Shown here piece by piece: positions 10,621 through 23,456 of a stretch of 64,000 nucleotides of DNA. The notes below the pieces were generated by a model, which saw nothing but the letters and a program-made list of their open reading frames with translations, made no database searches and was not told the DNA's origin. The stretch comes from Mayamaea pseudoterrestris. Taxonomy: Eukaryota > Bacillariophyta > Bacillariophyceae > Sellaphorales > Sellaphoraceae. Position 1 is the first letter of the stretch. Each line of letters opens with the position of its first letter. Position numbers and translations under genes: made by a program. The stretch covers positions 372,001-436,000 of the forward strand of contig BROI01000005.1 in the NCBI GenBank assembly GCA_027923505.1, read 5' to 3'.

Positions 10621-10699
10621 CTATTGTTATACCAATCAGTAAAACTGTAAAGCCTTCAGCTACACATCTAGGACTACTCCCAGATAATTAAAAAGCGGG

Positions 10700-12430
10700 A
10701 ACGCGGACATCAACAGGCAAGTATCCAGTGGCCTCATCGATCCATCGGACACGAACAAGACTGTTGCAACTGCTGCATAATAGACCGGAGACGGACAAGC
10801 TAACCGGGAACGGCTAGTCTGCAGTTAACACAGCCTATCAGATTGCAACCGGATTCACTGAATTGCGTCAGTGATACTTAATCCACTGCGACACCCAGAC
10901 CAAGCTCACTTCTGTGCAAGCTTGTTCTTACAACAAAAACAAAAGTGATGACTTGATACCCTGGCTTCATTAGTGGTTAAATTTCAGATCTTGCGTACAA
11001 GCGGCGAGATTATTATCGCAATCTTATTCATTCTATGTGATTCTTTTATTTTTTTTAAAAAATAGAGAAATTTTCAAAAAACTGATGCTTTCATTGAATC
11101 CGTTTGTTCAGAAGAGGACTAGTCTACTACACTGCGGTCCAAATGTTTTAGCTTCTTTGTCTGTTTTCGGTCAATTATTTTGCAGAATCAACAATCTGGT
11201 TGGTGGCCGACAGATCTACGGGACCACTGGATTTTCTGGTCGGTTTTCGTATAGAGCTTACGATACAATAGGTCTAAGGCATGCAAATAAATTTTTTTTA
11301 ACAAGGAAATGGAGGTTTGACTAAAATTCCAAATCCCCGACAGTTATTCCTCCCTTTCAAGACATTGACAATTGTAATAAAAAGTTTTTGTTCCGCCGTG
11401 CTCAGGACACTGGAATGATTCCATCATCGGATCGCTCAACGACTTTCAGGACTCTTACCCCAATGCAGCACACTCTCCTGGGGGAGCAGCGGTTATAATA
11501 CCTTCCCATTGACTGTTGGCAAGTTGCCGATGGAGGAGTATTCTTCTATTGCCTTAAGCAAGGCGTTGATTATATCGCAACCAGGCCTATCTTTGATCAC
11601 GCACCAACACCAGACGAGCGCATGGCTTGTCCCGCTTGCAGCTATGGTGAGTACTATAAGTTTATTAGCCCTTGGATGGAGGCAGGCTGCTAAAGCGAGC
11701 TCGATACCTCAGTATCTTTAAGCCTCGTCCTTCTGGAGACAAGTTTAACAACAACAAGTTTTAGTTTCCACCCTACATTTGGCTGCTTCCATCACCGCTG
11801 TGCACAGGATTATCGAGACATCCGCCTGTGTTCGTGCAAAGTTCAAAGATTGGCCGCGTATCGATGTAGTTGGCGGCTGCGTTGCGATGACTTCGGAAAA
11901 TGATTGGCATTAAGGTAGCAGCCTGCAATGCCTTTAAACCAGGTGGGGTTCCCCTTGATCCTAAAATTGGGCATGCGATCAGAAAGCAGACGAGCAATCC
12001 GATGATTGAAGCCTTTTAACATCTTCAGCATAAGGAGCCTCGTGTTCTACGATTCCCTGCCGCAAAGTGTACAGATTGAACAATGCCTGGAAAAGCGTTC
12101 CGGATACTCTGGGACTGGCGTTTGCGGATTTTGTCATTACAGCTTTCTAACGTCCCTAGCTAGATTGTTGTGATCAAAGTCAATGTTTGGTTTGGACTAA
12201 CTTGGTTGTAGAAGCTAACCCGCAATTTGTTTTGTAGAAAGAGTTTTGGATGCGAGGTTTTCAGTGGCTTCATTAATAATTATTGAGCAACGTTTTCTTG
12301 TTGTGCCTGAAGAAGAAATTTTGGATGTTTTGGTGATTTAAAAAAAATTATAATTTGTCCTACCGGTACTCATGATCTTTCTTAGTACCGGTACGTGTCT
12401 TCGTTGAATTGCGCCACAATTCTCCACAAC
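10700..12430. other. Gene-free decayed stretch, probable transposon debris
   Basis: This stretch of about 1.7 kb has no supportable gene. Short stop-free runs occur (for example about 60 codons near 11,520-11,690, plus strand), but none matches a family I recognise. AT-rich patches lie at 11,030-11,080 and 12,330-12,360. Its position next to the LINE remnant suggests remains of mobile DNA. Confidence 0.5.
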
Positions 12431-12431
12431 G

Positions 12432-12651
12432 CAACAGCTCTGCAGAAGACTAACACAACAAAGTAGGTTATCAGCAGCGACAGAAAGAGAACGCTCTAAT
12501 TTACAACTGATGATCGATCAGTCCAGGTCAAATGGGGAGGTCAACAGCTCTGCAGAAGACTAACACAACAAAGTAGGTTATCAGCAGCGACAGAAAGAGA
12601 ACGCTCTAATTTACAACTGATGATCGATCAGTCCAGGTCAAATGGGGAGGT
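12432..12651 (+). repeat. Exact 110-bp tandem duplication over the MgtE leader and start codon
   Basis: Positions 12,432-12,541 are repeated without visible change at 12,542-12,651. The unit carries the 5' leader and first 32 bases of the Mg-transporter reading frame, so the start-codon context exists twice. Perfect identity suggests a recent event, or an assembly slip. Confidence 0.95.
12510..12563 (+). other. 17-codon upstream ORF created by the duplication
   Basis: The upstream copy of the transporter's ATG reads ten shared codons and then runs across the duplication joint to TAA at 12,561-12,563. If transcription starts upstream of 12,510, this uORF would precede the real start at 12,620 and could lower translation. 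It may be incidental. Confidence 0.5.
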
Positions 12652-13835
12652 TTCTGCTGTGCGCACCGATCGTCGGCGCCCATCAGCACCTCAAGTCGGA
12701 GCGTTTGCATTGTCGGACGACAATGGTTTGAAGCAAGAGAATGAGCGTCTTAAACGTGAGTTGGACATTATAAAAACCCAATTTAGTATGCTGCAACAAA
12801 AGCAGCAGCAGGATCGACGGCTGCAGGCATCATCGATATTAGACGCGACATCCCAATCCGCCAGAAACGTCGTCATCGAACAGCCAACTTCCCGACCTGA
12901 TGGAGCCCATCAAGTTTACAATAGTCACGAGAGTGAGCCAGTTGTGAGACGGCGCAAAGATGATCATTTACTACAGCAACAAGCACTTCACCATCGACAC
13001 CATAAATCGCCCAAACCGATGGACTACGATGCAGATTGTGAACATGGCATGGTCGAAGTGGTGGATACCACACAAGGTGCACATCTTCCTACCATGCCAT
13101 TATTGACAAACTCCGCCGTCTCACAGCCATATTCAAATTCACTGGCGGATTCCATGGATCCGACGTACTTTCTTTACCAGGTTCAAGACCGCGCGCAGTG
13201 GTTGGTGGGTCTTTTAGTTCTGCAGTCCATGTCATCCTTTATCATCGCTCGCAACGAAGCGTTGCTGCAAAAGCACTTGGTTCTTGTCCAGTTTCTAACC
13301 ATGCTCGTAGGTGCTGGAGGCAATGCAGGGAATCAAAGCAGCGTCCGCGTCATTCGCGGTCTTGCGACAGGACAAATTACTAGCGCCAACATACGAGGCT
13401 ACCTTCTCGCAGAACTCAAAATGGCTGGTATACTCTGTACGATTCTCGGTACCACTGGCTGCGTTCGCACCTTGCTCTTTCTGGTGCCTCTGCCGGAGAC
13501 AGTTGCCATTACGACGAGCTTGTGCATCATTGTCATGACCTCAATCGTTTTGGGAGCCCTTTTGCCTCTTGGAATGCGCTCAGTCAACATTGATCCAGCT
13601 CATTCCAGCACAACGATTCAAGTTATCATGGACATTTTGGGCGTCACTATCACAGTCGGTGAGTATATCAGAGCGGCAATTCCGTTCCGCAGACTGATGT
13701 TAGTTCCCCTATGTGTGTGAACGTCCTCGATAATGCCATGGTATAACTCACTTGACCAGTTGCTCTTGCTGCGCAGCTGTCGGTACATTCATCCTGGACT
13801 CTCCATTGCGACAATGGTTTGTTTGGCGGCAATAG
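12620..13835 (+). CDS. MgtE/SLC41-type divalent cation (Mg2+) transporter
   Basis: Two exons, 12,620-13,658 and 13,777-13,835, join in phase 1 across a 118-bp GTGAGT...GCAG intron; spliced length is 365 residues. The first ~170 residues are hydrophilic, with a Glu/Lys/Gln-rich coiled-coil segment (LKQENERLKRELDIIK). The membrane part follows, with about five helices, and carries the MgtE signature GAGGNAGNQSSVRVIRGLA (~residue 235) and the closing DPAHSSTTIQVIMDILGV. It has one MgtE transmembrane domain and lacks the bacterial N and CBS domains, as in many algal and SLC41 relatives. Expected role is Mg2+ transport across a cell or organelle membrane. The last exon adds only 19 residues. The leader is duplicated. 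Confidence 0.85.
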
Positions 13836-14085
13836 ATGTACATCTTGATGTAAATGACACCTGCCCAGGCATGGTCATGTTACGAAACCGCAGGGCTGGC
13901 CTAAGTTTACAATTTCCTATTTGCACTGAATCATAACAGTAAGCTTAAGGTTTGACGTCGTGACGGCTTTGCTTGTACACACTACGCGTAATCACTACTT
14001 TGTTACAACTTCTACTTCGTCGTCAACAAAAAAAATTCTTTTGGCAATCCTTCTACAGAAAAACGCGCGTCAAAAGACCTCGAGG

Positions 14086-15618
14086 CTACGAACCAAAACT
14101 CTGAAAAAAGTCACCCGAGTTCATCTTTTTTGGTGCCGTCCTATTTGGAGGTGTCTGGCTGCCCGATGACTGGGCCGATGCTGCCGCCGGTGCACTGCTG
14201 CCGACCCCGCCCATTCCTTGACCTCCAAACTTGGCGGCCATGCGCTGACGAGCTTCTTCGCGCAAACGCGTCTGTCGAATAACATATTGCTCGTCGGACT
14301 CGCCTGTCAGACGCTGAATTCCGTTGCGATCCTCTCCGGGCAAACCAGGACACTCTTGAACGGTTCCACCACTAGATCCGGCGCCAACTGATGGAGCGGC
14401 AGAACTGGCAACAGACTTATTACCAAACTGCTGATCCGAACCAAAGCCGCTGTAAACACTTTGCATGGGTTTCTTCTGCGCAAACTCTTGTTGCAACGCT
14501 GAAAGACCATCATCGCCACTTGGTTGCGCCAAAGAGGACGCGACACCAGACGCAGCACTCGTCAGGCTCCCCCAAAAGGAGCCACCAGCTTGCTTGATCG
14601 AGTTGGTGTCGACAACGCTCGTGACACTGCCCATGAGACTAGAAACGCCTCCAATCAAGCTTCCAACACCCATGTCTCCAAAGCCTGCATTTGGATTGTA
14701 GCTTGGATCGCTGCCAACTCCACCCATTCGACCGCCGCTTGATCCAAACTTGGCTGCCATTCTTGCTTTGGCTTCCTCCCGGAGTCGCGTCTGTCTTGCC
14801 ACATAGGCTGATTCGCTCTCTCCAGCCATGCGCTCCATGCCGTTCGGGTCGTTCGACGGAGCCTTTACAACCGGATTGCTCGCTGCTGCACCTACACTGT
14901 TACTGTGACTCCCAAAGCTTGTTTGTCCCGATGGTCGGTAGTTACTTTTTGGCGCTGGTTTCGGTATAGACGTAGGTTCTGGCTTTCCTTCCACTCGCGC
15001 TTTGAGAACAGCCTTGTACAATTGAGCCGCATCAGACTCGTACTTCTGCTTAATGGGATCCCTAGCATTAATGCCGCGCTGCTTGAGAAAGTCGTTGCAC
15101 TTTTGATTGCCTCCCGTCTTCATTTGAGAAAGCTGTTCCGGCGTCCAGGAGTCCATGGCAATGGATCGGACAAAGGAAATATGGACACCAAGAGAGCTGT
15201 TGCAATGAGATTTGACAGTAATAAATGTTAGTAGTTGCGCAAAGGAGCAGATGGATGATGAATTTGTATGAAGGTTGTTACAGACCGAGTAGTAACCATT
15301 CAAGCATCGTTATATCTTTCTTGTCGTGCATCTAGCTCAACATAAAACGAGCACTCCCCCCGTTGTAACAGTACTAAACAAAATCGGCATTTTTAACAAA
15401 TCGGTCACAAGACTCGAGTACAAGCGGCACAATCAGTCTCTGAACTTTCAATGCATGCCTAAATACACTTACCGATGAACTCCCGAGCACTCTAAACAAA
15501 AGATATTTCCAAAGGAAACACTAGCCCACTGTGGATTCTTCATGCCACAGTCACAGCACTGATCGTTGCCAGGAAGTGCCTTGACGACCGACTGGTCGCC
15601 GGCGGTCATTTGAACCAT
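14086..15618 (-). CDS. ADP-ribosylation factor GTPase-activating protein (ArfGAP)
   Basis: ArfGAPs stimulate GTP hydrolysis on Arf1 during COPI vesicle traffic. Exon 1 is 15,618-15,473 and exon 2 is 15,196-14,086, joined by a 276-bp intron, giving 418 residues. Upstream codons in the frame lack an ATG. The ArfGAP zinc finger is CCDCGMKNPQWASVSFG...CLEC (C-x2-C-x16-C-x2-C), and the intron interrupts GVH-R-SLGVHISFVRSIAMDSW, which holds the catalytic Arg. The tail is Gly/Ser-rich and contains two copies of a GE(S)(D/E)..YV.RQTRLREEA..RMAAKFG motif (around residues 170 and 340). These look like amphipathic helices and may be membrane-sensing. The gene is divergent from the purF gene about 450 bp away. 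Confidence 0.92.
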
Positions 15619-16064
15619 AGTCAAATTGCTTTCCTTGTTGTTATTCTGCAACTAGACAATGCGATCTGCAATGCACGCCGTCTAAGTAGAAGGCGAGTCC
15701 TTTACAAAAGAATATGCAGTCGGTCATGCAAAAGCTTCTTTGTCATGGTCGAAGCTCAACGCACTCTGGTCGGGTCATGGGTTTTCACATTCGGAATACT
15801 CTCAAGTGTTTTTATCATGTCATCGCATGATTGTTTTCTTCACTTCCAGGCATCCACAAACGCTAGAGAGTGTTCGGTCATCCTTTATAATGTCGGAGCG
15901 GTTTTCATTTGAGTCTTGCCGCGCTGGGAACATTCGCAACCAAGCAAAAAGCACCTTCGAGTCCACCATCCGAATCGCCGACGGTAATCAATCCAAGTCG
16001 AAGTGCTGCCCAAACCAGACCAGGCAGTCAAAAGTATAGTTGTTGACGGAGTTAGACAATCAAG

Positions 16065-17962
16065 ATGTGCGGAATCATTGGAGTCCTTTTGGCCGACAAG
16101 GATCAGTTTGTAAGTAAAGTTGACCGCCCCTCGAGCTGTCAATCGGGCTCTGCCGACAACTTATTTTTACCAAAGGTTTAGTTACTTACATGTCAATCCA
16201 TCTAAATTATTCAGGTAAATCAATTGCTGTACGATGGACTGACTGTTTTGCAGCACCGCGGTCAAGATGCTGCTGGTATTGTCACAACCACCAAGGACTT
16301 GCGATTGCACCTTCGCAAGGATAACGGACTCGTTCGCGACGTTTTTCAGCAGCACCACATGCTTCAGCTTTACGGAAATTGCGGTCTCGGTCACGTTCGA
16401 TACCCTACCGCCGGAAACACGTCGGTGGTTGGCGAAGCGCAGCCGCTGTACACAAACTATCCATACGGCATTTGCGTTGTACATAATGGAAACCTTGTCA
16501 ACACGGAGGAACTGACGGCGCACTTGCGTGACGATATTGGAAGACATGTCAATACTGACAGCGACAGCGAGCTGCTGTTGAACTTGTTTGCCGAAGGCAT
16601 GACCAAGGAGCACCGAAGTTCGGACCAGGCAAGCATGGCAGACCAGATTTTCAAGGCCATGACAACGGTCATGGAACAGTGCAAGGGCGGGTATGCGGGT
16701 GTATACTTGATCAATGGCATGGGGCTGGTTGGGTTTAGAGACCCTCATGGTATTCGTCCGCTCGTGTTTGGATGTAGAGCAACCAAAGCCACGGAAATGA
16801 ATGGAGGCAGTCATGCGGCTAGGCCGACTAGTCCCCGGCAGATGGAGGATGAAGTGTATGACCATGTCTTTGCCAGCGAATCGGTTGCCATTGATACGCT
16901 TGGTTTTAACCTGGTCCGGTAAGTCACTTTTTGCCGTACGTCTTTATTAAAAATCGAGTCCAGAACTCACGCTAACACTTTTTTTTATCGCTTCACATTA
17001 TCAGCGACGTGAAGGCGGGAGAAGTCATTTTCGTTGACATGGAGGGGCATGTCCACTGCAAAACTGTTTCGCCAGTCGCAAAGCTCAATCCATGCATCTT
17101 TGAGTATGTTTACTTTGCGCGTCCTGACTCGATCATGGACGGAGTGTCTGTGTATCAAGCGCGCCTGAATATGGGGGGCAAGCTTGCGAAGAAGATTCTG
17201 AAAAAGTTTCCCGACCACGACATTGACGTTGTGATTCCCATTCCAGACACCAGTCGCACATCGGCTCTCCAAGCAGCCTACGTTTTGGACAGGCCCTTTC
17301 GAGAAGGCTTTATTAAGAACAGATACATTGCACGAACGTTTATCATGCCCGGCCAAGCCACGAGGCGCAAATCGGTGAGGCTCAAGTTGAATACGATCAA
17401 GAGCGAATTCGCGGGCAAAAACGTTTTGCTTGTTGACGATTCAATCGTTCGAGGAACGACGGCGAACGAGATTGTACAAATGGCTCGTGATGCTGGCGCG
17501 AGAAAGGTTTACTTTACGTCTGCCGCACCGCCTATTCGGTATCCGAATATTTATGGCATCGACATTCCCACTCAGAAAGAGTTGGTGGCCTTTGAACGAG
17601 ACGTCGAACAAGTCGCGGAAGAAATTGGAAGTGATTGGGTAGTCTACCAAGACTTGAATGATCTGGAAGATGCCGTCACGGAGGCAGCCACGTTTCCCAT
17701 CGAAAAGTACGAGGCGAGTTGTTTCAGCGGAGAATATGTAACGGGTGAGAAGATTGGCGACGGATACTTTACCAAGCTTTTTGCATCGCGTAACGATGCG
17801 GCGAAGTTGAATGCACTTCTCGATAAAAGTGAAACAAAGCAGCAGCGACAAGGGGGAAGTGGATGCGAATCTGTTAACAACGACAAACGAATTATTCCTC
17901 GCGGCGATGCACGATCGTGTGAGACGCTGACCAACAACACCAATGCAGGAGAAGTGCATTGA
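16065..17962 (+). CDS. purF: Amidophosphoribosyltransferase
   Basis: This enzyme makes 5-phosphoribosylamine from PRPP and glutamine, the first committed step of purine synthesis. Exons are 16,065-16,109, 16,215-16,918 and 17,005-17,962; the introns of 105 and 86 bp keep frame. Translation starts MCGIIGVLL, placing the class-II glutaminase nucleophile Cys at position 2 after Met removal. The glutaminase domain shows LQHRGQDAAG, GHVRYPTAG, VVHNGNLVN and NTDSDSELLL. The PRTase domain shows DSIMDGVSVYQAR, VVIPIPDTSRTSA and the PRPP loop VLLVDDSIVRGTT. Length is ~567 residues, normal for the family. The last ~40 residues are a poorly conserved polar tail. Confidence 0.95.
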
Positions 17963-18080
17963 TGTTTATCTACGAGTACACCGCAAATATAGATTCATCA
18001 AAGGTTTGTCAGGAGTATAAATTACTTCTGTTTGTGCTTTTCGCTGAGGAGTGATTGCCTTAGGGAAAATGACATTTAAA

Positions 18081-21000
18081 CTACACGATAACTAGATTAG
18101 ACGTGACTTTACTTTCTAGAGCATCAGTGCTAACGCTAATTACGGTATAGCAGCCAAGGTTGATTATTGGCTCATACTGCTCAGTCCACCAGAAAGTGCG
18201 AGCAAATTCGTCGTCTGCGTCCAACAAAAGCGATGCAATTCGATGTCAAGTGACGACGTCGCGAGGCCTTACTTACGAGCCATTGCTTGCTCCTCGCATT
18301 TGCCCGTACTGACTAAAAACCAACGAAACTGGTCCGTGAATAGCACAGGAGCTGGGTCAATCAAACTCAGCGCCACTGCCTCGTCCTCTGTTACGTCTCG
18401 CATGATCGTCGAGAACTTATCGAGACCAGAGCGTTTTTCGTCCTGCGTACGCTGGTTAACGGCCATCATCATAAATAAGCTGAGAAAGATGATCAGCACG
18501 CCAGCAGCGACAAGGACAAATGATCCAGACTCTATGGCAGCTTGCACTCGAAAACATTTAGCGTCTTCCGGTTTGATAAAGTTGAACGAGGCGAGCTCTG
18601 ATAGCGTGCCGCCTATGCTTCCCCCGCAATAGTCATCGAGAAGCAACTCGCTTACATCGCCAATTTGCCAAGCACCAACAATAAGCGACAGGACGAAAAC
18701 CTCAATGTATTGCCATGCTTGTAAAATTTCGACAGTGGAACGAAGGCGTCGTCGTGTTGTAAGAGAATGTGTTTTAAACCACTCAACCAGCAAAACCGCC
18801 ATGAGGGTTAGTGGGACAAATAATGTGGATAAAAGCAGGAGCAAGGACACTGAGAGCATGCCTACGGTGTCCTTGGCTGTGTCAAGAAATTGAGCCTGCT
18901 GCATCATGAGCTGGATCAAAGAGAAAACACTTATGTACTCTTTTGCTGGCATAAAATCCTGTCCGCTTTCAACGGCTACCCCAACAATGCCCTGGTAGTC
19001 AAAGCTGACTGATGGTAGACTGCAGCCCACAATCACCAGAATGGAGGTTGCAAGTGAGACACAGACAATTCCAATATTCACGCCTCGTCTTACAACAAGC
19101 TTTTCCAACTCGCCACGATGCGGCCGTGTGAACTGATGCTGAGAAAGAGGGTAGTCGTCGTAGCTGTGGCTGTGTCCTTCAGCAGAATCTGATGATGTGG
19201 AATGAGTTGGCGATATCATCACCTTCCCGAAACGAGCGGCATCGTTTTCTTTTTCCGTGCCGTCATGCAAGTACCCAGCCTCACATTCGACGGCCGGTCC
19301 TTTCCATGCTAACTCGTTCTGCTTCCTTCGCTCACACTCGACGTGTTTCTGTGCGTTGAAGACAGCGAGACGATGATAGCCGATGATGAAATGGCTGGTT
19401 AATTGCGAAACAATCTGTGCAAGCATGTTGGCGTAGAGCCCCCACACAGGGACTACCATTATATCGATTTGATACAGCGCGTCCGGCACAAATGACAGAT
19501 CTGGGCTCGTTATTTGAACTCGGAATGCCGCCAAGCAAACAACTGAAGAAGAATCAAGTGTTAGACGATGCTTTAACAAGGTACCCACGACAGCACTCAC
19601 CCTACTTACTCATCACAAATACGTCCACCATCGACCATTTCGCAAGAAAATCAAGAACCAACAAGATCGATCCGCGTCTTTTTGTGGAAAGCAATTTTGG
19701 CGGAAGAAACCAGAGAATGATTGTAATTAACTGTTTTGCATACGGCCACACACCAGAAACGATCAGCATTAGCATTGCTAGCGGTTTGTAGCCAGCATTC
19801 CAAAGCTCAATACCAGATTGGGCAATCGAGAAAGTGTAGAAATCGGTAAAGGCAATCTTCTGGCCGCCAACGTCGATGTGAAGCTCAACAGTACCACCTT
19901 TTGACAGGTGACCCGTCAGGAAAAGAGCTATGTTGCCAAGCAAGGCAACAGGCGCGAACCATCGAATGATGGCAGGTATCTCGAAGCTCCGGAATAGCGA
20001 TCGACTGCCGTTGTTCACTGCAGCTTCATCTTCTTTTTCCCGCGTCTGGTTTTCATAGACAACCAAAATTTGTTCCTTGGAAAGCGACGACAGCCAACTC
20101 CTATGTCGCTTCCTTACGCACGTCCGCACAGATAAATAAAGAAGCGGAAGTATAATCGCTATGACAATCATTGTCGCAAGAAGGGCAATCATATACTCCA
20201 AGTTAGAATTGTCTTGTGGAATTGCAGCAGAACTGTAAATTGTTTTTGTAGCATTTAAATCATACTCGGGACTGTGTGGACAGAACCTTGCCGCGTCGAC
20301 GACAAGTCGATCGAGCGTGGTCTGAAGAAAGGAAGCCCGACCGGACATTTTCTTAACAAGCGTGTTGACAACATTGGTCGCTGACCTGACCACGTCCGCA
20401 TGCAAAGTGGCGGACGATATCATTGCAGCAAACTCTTCCATTTTGGTGCTTGAGCAATTCGTGCAATCCACTGTGAAGTTCATGGACGCAATTGATACGG
20501 CTAAGTCAGGCAAAGAAAGGGTTACGTCGCTGTCCTGTTGCCGCAAGCCAAATTCGTCTAAAGTCGGAGATGGGATGCTTGCCAGCCAGCAATCCCAGAC
20601 AAATAGATCCTGCAATGGGAACGTCATAATGGCCTGCTCTGATAATTTCATCAACATTTCAACAAAAGCAGTGGCGCCTTGAAGCCCGACGGACACGCTA
20701 ACATCGTTGTGAATGTGCTCATCATCCATTTCAATGTCGATGAGAACCTTGCCTTGTAAAAGGAGGGCTTCAGTAACTCCCAAAGTGATAGTATTGTTGA
20801 GCAAATTGGCTTCATTCCGCACCGGATCCAAAAGTACGAGAGGAAGCCCAATGCTATCAAGGTGGTCAATTCCGACGTCACGAACATTTAATGCAAGTGA
20901 CGCCGATTCCTCACCAACATCAATGGTACCAGCAAAGCTAACAATATCCTTCATCACTATTGATCCAGCCGTACCAGACTGCTTTTTCGTCATTGGTACG

Positions 21001-22841
21001 ATGAACATCTCCGCCAAGCCAGTACGACCGGTTTCATTGTTGACCCGTAAAAGTTGGTCGTCGACAAACTGCTTGACTATGACAGCCAGTTCGCCATAAG
21101 GCGATGCTCCCGATGCGCCGTATTCCTTGGCTTTTAATGGCGATAATAACAAGTCTCGAAAATCAACAAACTTTCCAGGCTCCATCGGAGTCGCTGACAA
21201 ACATGTGTTCTTGCTCGTATCAAGCAAGCCGCTCAAAGCTTTATCCAACATGTCGACGACAGTCGATTCCACCAAATTAGGCAAGCTTTCGGATAAGAGT
21301 GGGTTGTAAGCCGCAAATATAGCTTCCAGCCCCTCTGACATTATTCGTTGCAAGCCTGGCGATGTAAACCCAGTAATCGTGGGCGCTTCAACAGTCATGG
21401 TCGAAATGTCAAGCCCAGTGCCTTTCAATCGATAGATAGACGTCATCATGCACGGAAGAATATTTGCCATGTCCATGAATGCTCCAAGAGGAAGCTGGCC
21501 AAGAGTATTCATATCAATACCCAAAAGCAGCGCCGTCGACAAGGATATATCGCTGAGCGAAATGTCCATTACAAACGTCTCCGACAAGCTCTTGTCATCA
21601 GTTTTTACTTCCAGTTCAGCGTCCAGTTGGATTGCAATTCGATCCATTGTCATGGACGATTCGAGTGTATGTTTGCCAATTGGTCGAAGAGGATCAATCT
21701 TGGTAAAGGAATCCAACCCTTTAATTCTAGCCGATGTAAATATCAGCGTATAGTCGCCAAGGTCATTTGTATTGTCGAACAGTGTCAGCCCTTGGCTCGC
21801 GCCGTCGCCATTGCTCCCAAACAATGCGGTTAAATCCACCGAAATGCTTCCATTTTCATCCAGCAAAGAATCTTGAAGCAAGCGATTCAGGTTCAATTCG
21901 CCGTCGTTCGTCGGTGCGCTCAAGTAGGCACTGACTTGATCAATGAGCGTTTGAATAATTTGCGGATCAATCGTGGTGCTCGCTTGCGGATTCTGCAAGT
22001 CGAGCAAGTTTACACTCCTTGGCACCTTCATATTTGACTCAACCAAGAGCGGTTGGTAGGCTGTTGCGTTTGCCTCCAGCATGTTTGTAAACTGCGACAG
22101 TCCAGATTGCAACGGAGCCTGGAATTGACCGAGAAAGCTGCACAAGTATGCCTGCATCTTATCCGCCACAGTCGTCCGGACCAGTCCTTCCACGGTGTTT
22201 AGTGCTGATCCAAGTAGTCCAAGTCCGTCGCCATCAAACTGCATATCTTCAATCTGAATGTTGGCGCGACAGGACGTCATGTTAACATTGATCAATGGCG
22301 GCTGCTTCGCTGCGTTTGTAACGATATCCGTGTTTGTCACAATCGTATTATTCGCCGTTATCAAATTTAATCCGCCGCCGCCACTGAAGAACAAGTAGCT
22401 GTACGTGTATGCCATGCTGCAGTCCAAGTCAACCTGCTTGAGTGTCACATTATTGGAAAGAAGAATCGTGTCGACCGCCGCAATAGTTTGCTCCTGCTCC
22501 CAGTCAATCGTCACATCACCCAGTTGCAGCTGACTGCAGGTAATATTGTCAAGTGTAATGGTAAGAGTCGATCCACCAAGCGTTTCTGTAATAGTGGGTG
22601 ACTCGTCAATATCGAGTTGGACCGATTGAAGGACCGTGTTCAATGAGGAAAAGTCCCCAAAGGCGAGAGCGCGTTGCAGAATGGAGAGCGATGGATGAAA
22701 ACTTTCTTCTTCGTGCGTTTCATGGTTGAGCATAGGGTTTATCGGCAAAGATGATGTAGCAATGACTGTCCGAGTGGACGAAAAGACGAGTGCAACCACT
22801 GCCACGAATTTGTTTGTCATGGCAGGCATATTTTTGTGCAT
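18081..22841 (-). CDS. Giant PqiA-domain membrane protein with a large lumenal region
   Basis: Three exons (22,841-19,610; 19,542-18,277; 18,214-18,081) join in frame across 67- and 62-bp GTAAGT introns, giving 1,543 residues. A signal peptide (VAVVALVFSSTRTVIA) is followed by ~850 residues of Asn-glycosylation-rich, beta/helix-looking sequence. A membrane helix follows near residue 885-905, then several more. The first intron falls in LLVLDFLAKWSMVDVFVM-I, which is the hallmark of paraquat-inducible protein A domains. Bacterial PqiA works with MCE proteins in lipid movement between membranes, and a lipid-transfer role here is inference. The N-terminal part may bind lipid (BPI-like), but I could not confirm this. 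Large PqiA proteins of this kind are, to my knowledge, typical of stramenopiles. Confidence 0.75.
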
Positions 22842-22973
22842 AAAGGTGCGCCTTGCCTTGCTGAGTGATGAGTGTTGAGACTTGCGATAGAAGCTGTTGC
22901 TAACGAGTACAATAGTAAAATGGCTTTCTCTCTACCGGTAATTTGCACTATATATCAAATTGATTAGAAACAG

Positions 22974-23375
22974 ATGGGTAATCCCGTTCACCTTGACGCA
23001 ATTTGTCCTAACTACAAGCACATGTGCAACCCGCGAGTTGCCGACGGAAAATTGCGCACGCCAGCAGACCCGTTCGACGAAGCAAGATTCGGCGACCCAC
23101 GAGTACTTTCAAGGATACAGTTGCGTCATTTGACGGTTAAGTTAATTAACGAAACGTGTTTCAAAGCAAGAAGGAACTCGTTCACAGCTTCCGAACAATT
23201 CGCGCACTTTACATCGTACTGGTACTCAAAAAGTATCTTACGCGCGCCGGCCAAGTGGAATGATGATCGCGCCGCCATGATGAGAAACGGATTTGCAGAT
23301 TCATATAATCGCTTTTGCAGGAGCCGCCACTTCCTTTTACAAGAACACCTGGTATTATTCAAGCAAAGAGCTTGA
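22974..23375 (+). CDS. Small ORF, doubtful
   Basis: A 133-codon ORF starts at a real ATG, between the divergent promoter region of the PqiA-domain gene and the next plus-strand gene. The translation is basic and has no domain I recognise; overlapping minus-strand ORFs are equally long. It may be a leader, a small orphan gene or chance. Confidence 0.2.
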   Translation: MGNPVHLDAICPNYKHMCNPRVADGKLRTPADPFDEARFGDPRVLSRIQLRHLTVKLINETCFKARRNSFTASEQFAHFTSYWYSKSILRAPAKWNDDRAAMMRNGFADSYNRFCRSRHFLLQEHLVLFKQRA

Positions 23376-23456
23376 CAGAAGGGCAGATATTTGAACAAGA
23401 GCAAGAAATTGCGAACCTTTGAAGTACGGAATAGCATTCGCAAGCAGCAGGTCAAC

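Noticed and set aside
11773-12031. Minus-strand ORFs as a transposase fragment
   Set aside because: No catalytic motif could be recognised and the frames are short. I only state that the stretch looks like debris.
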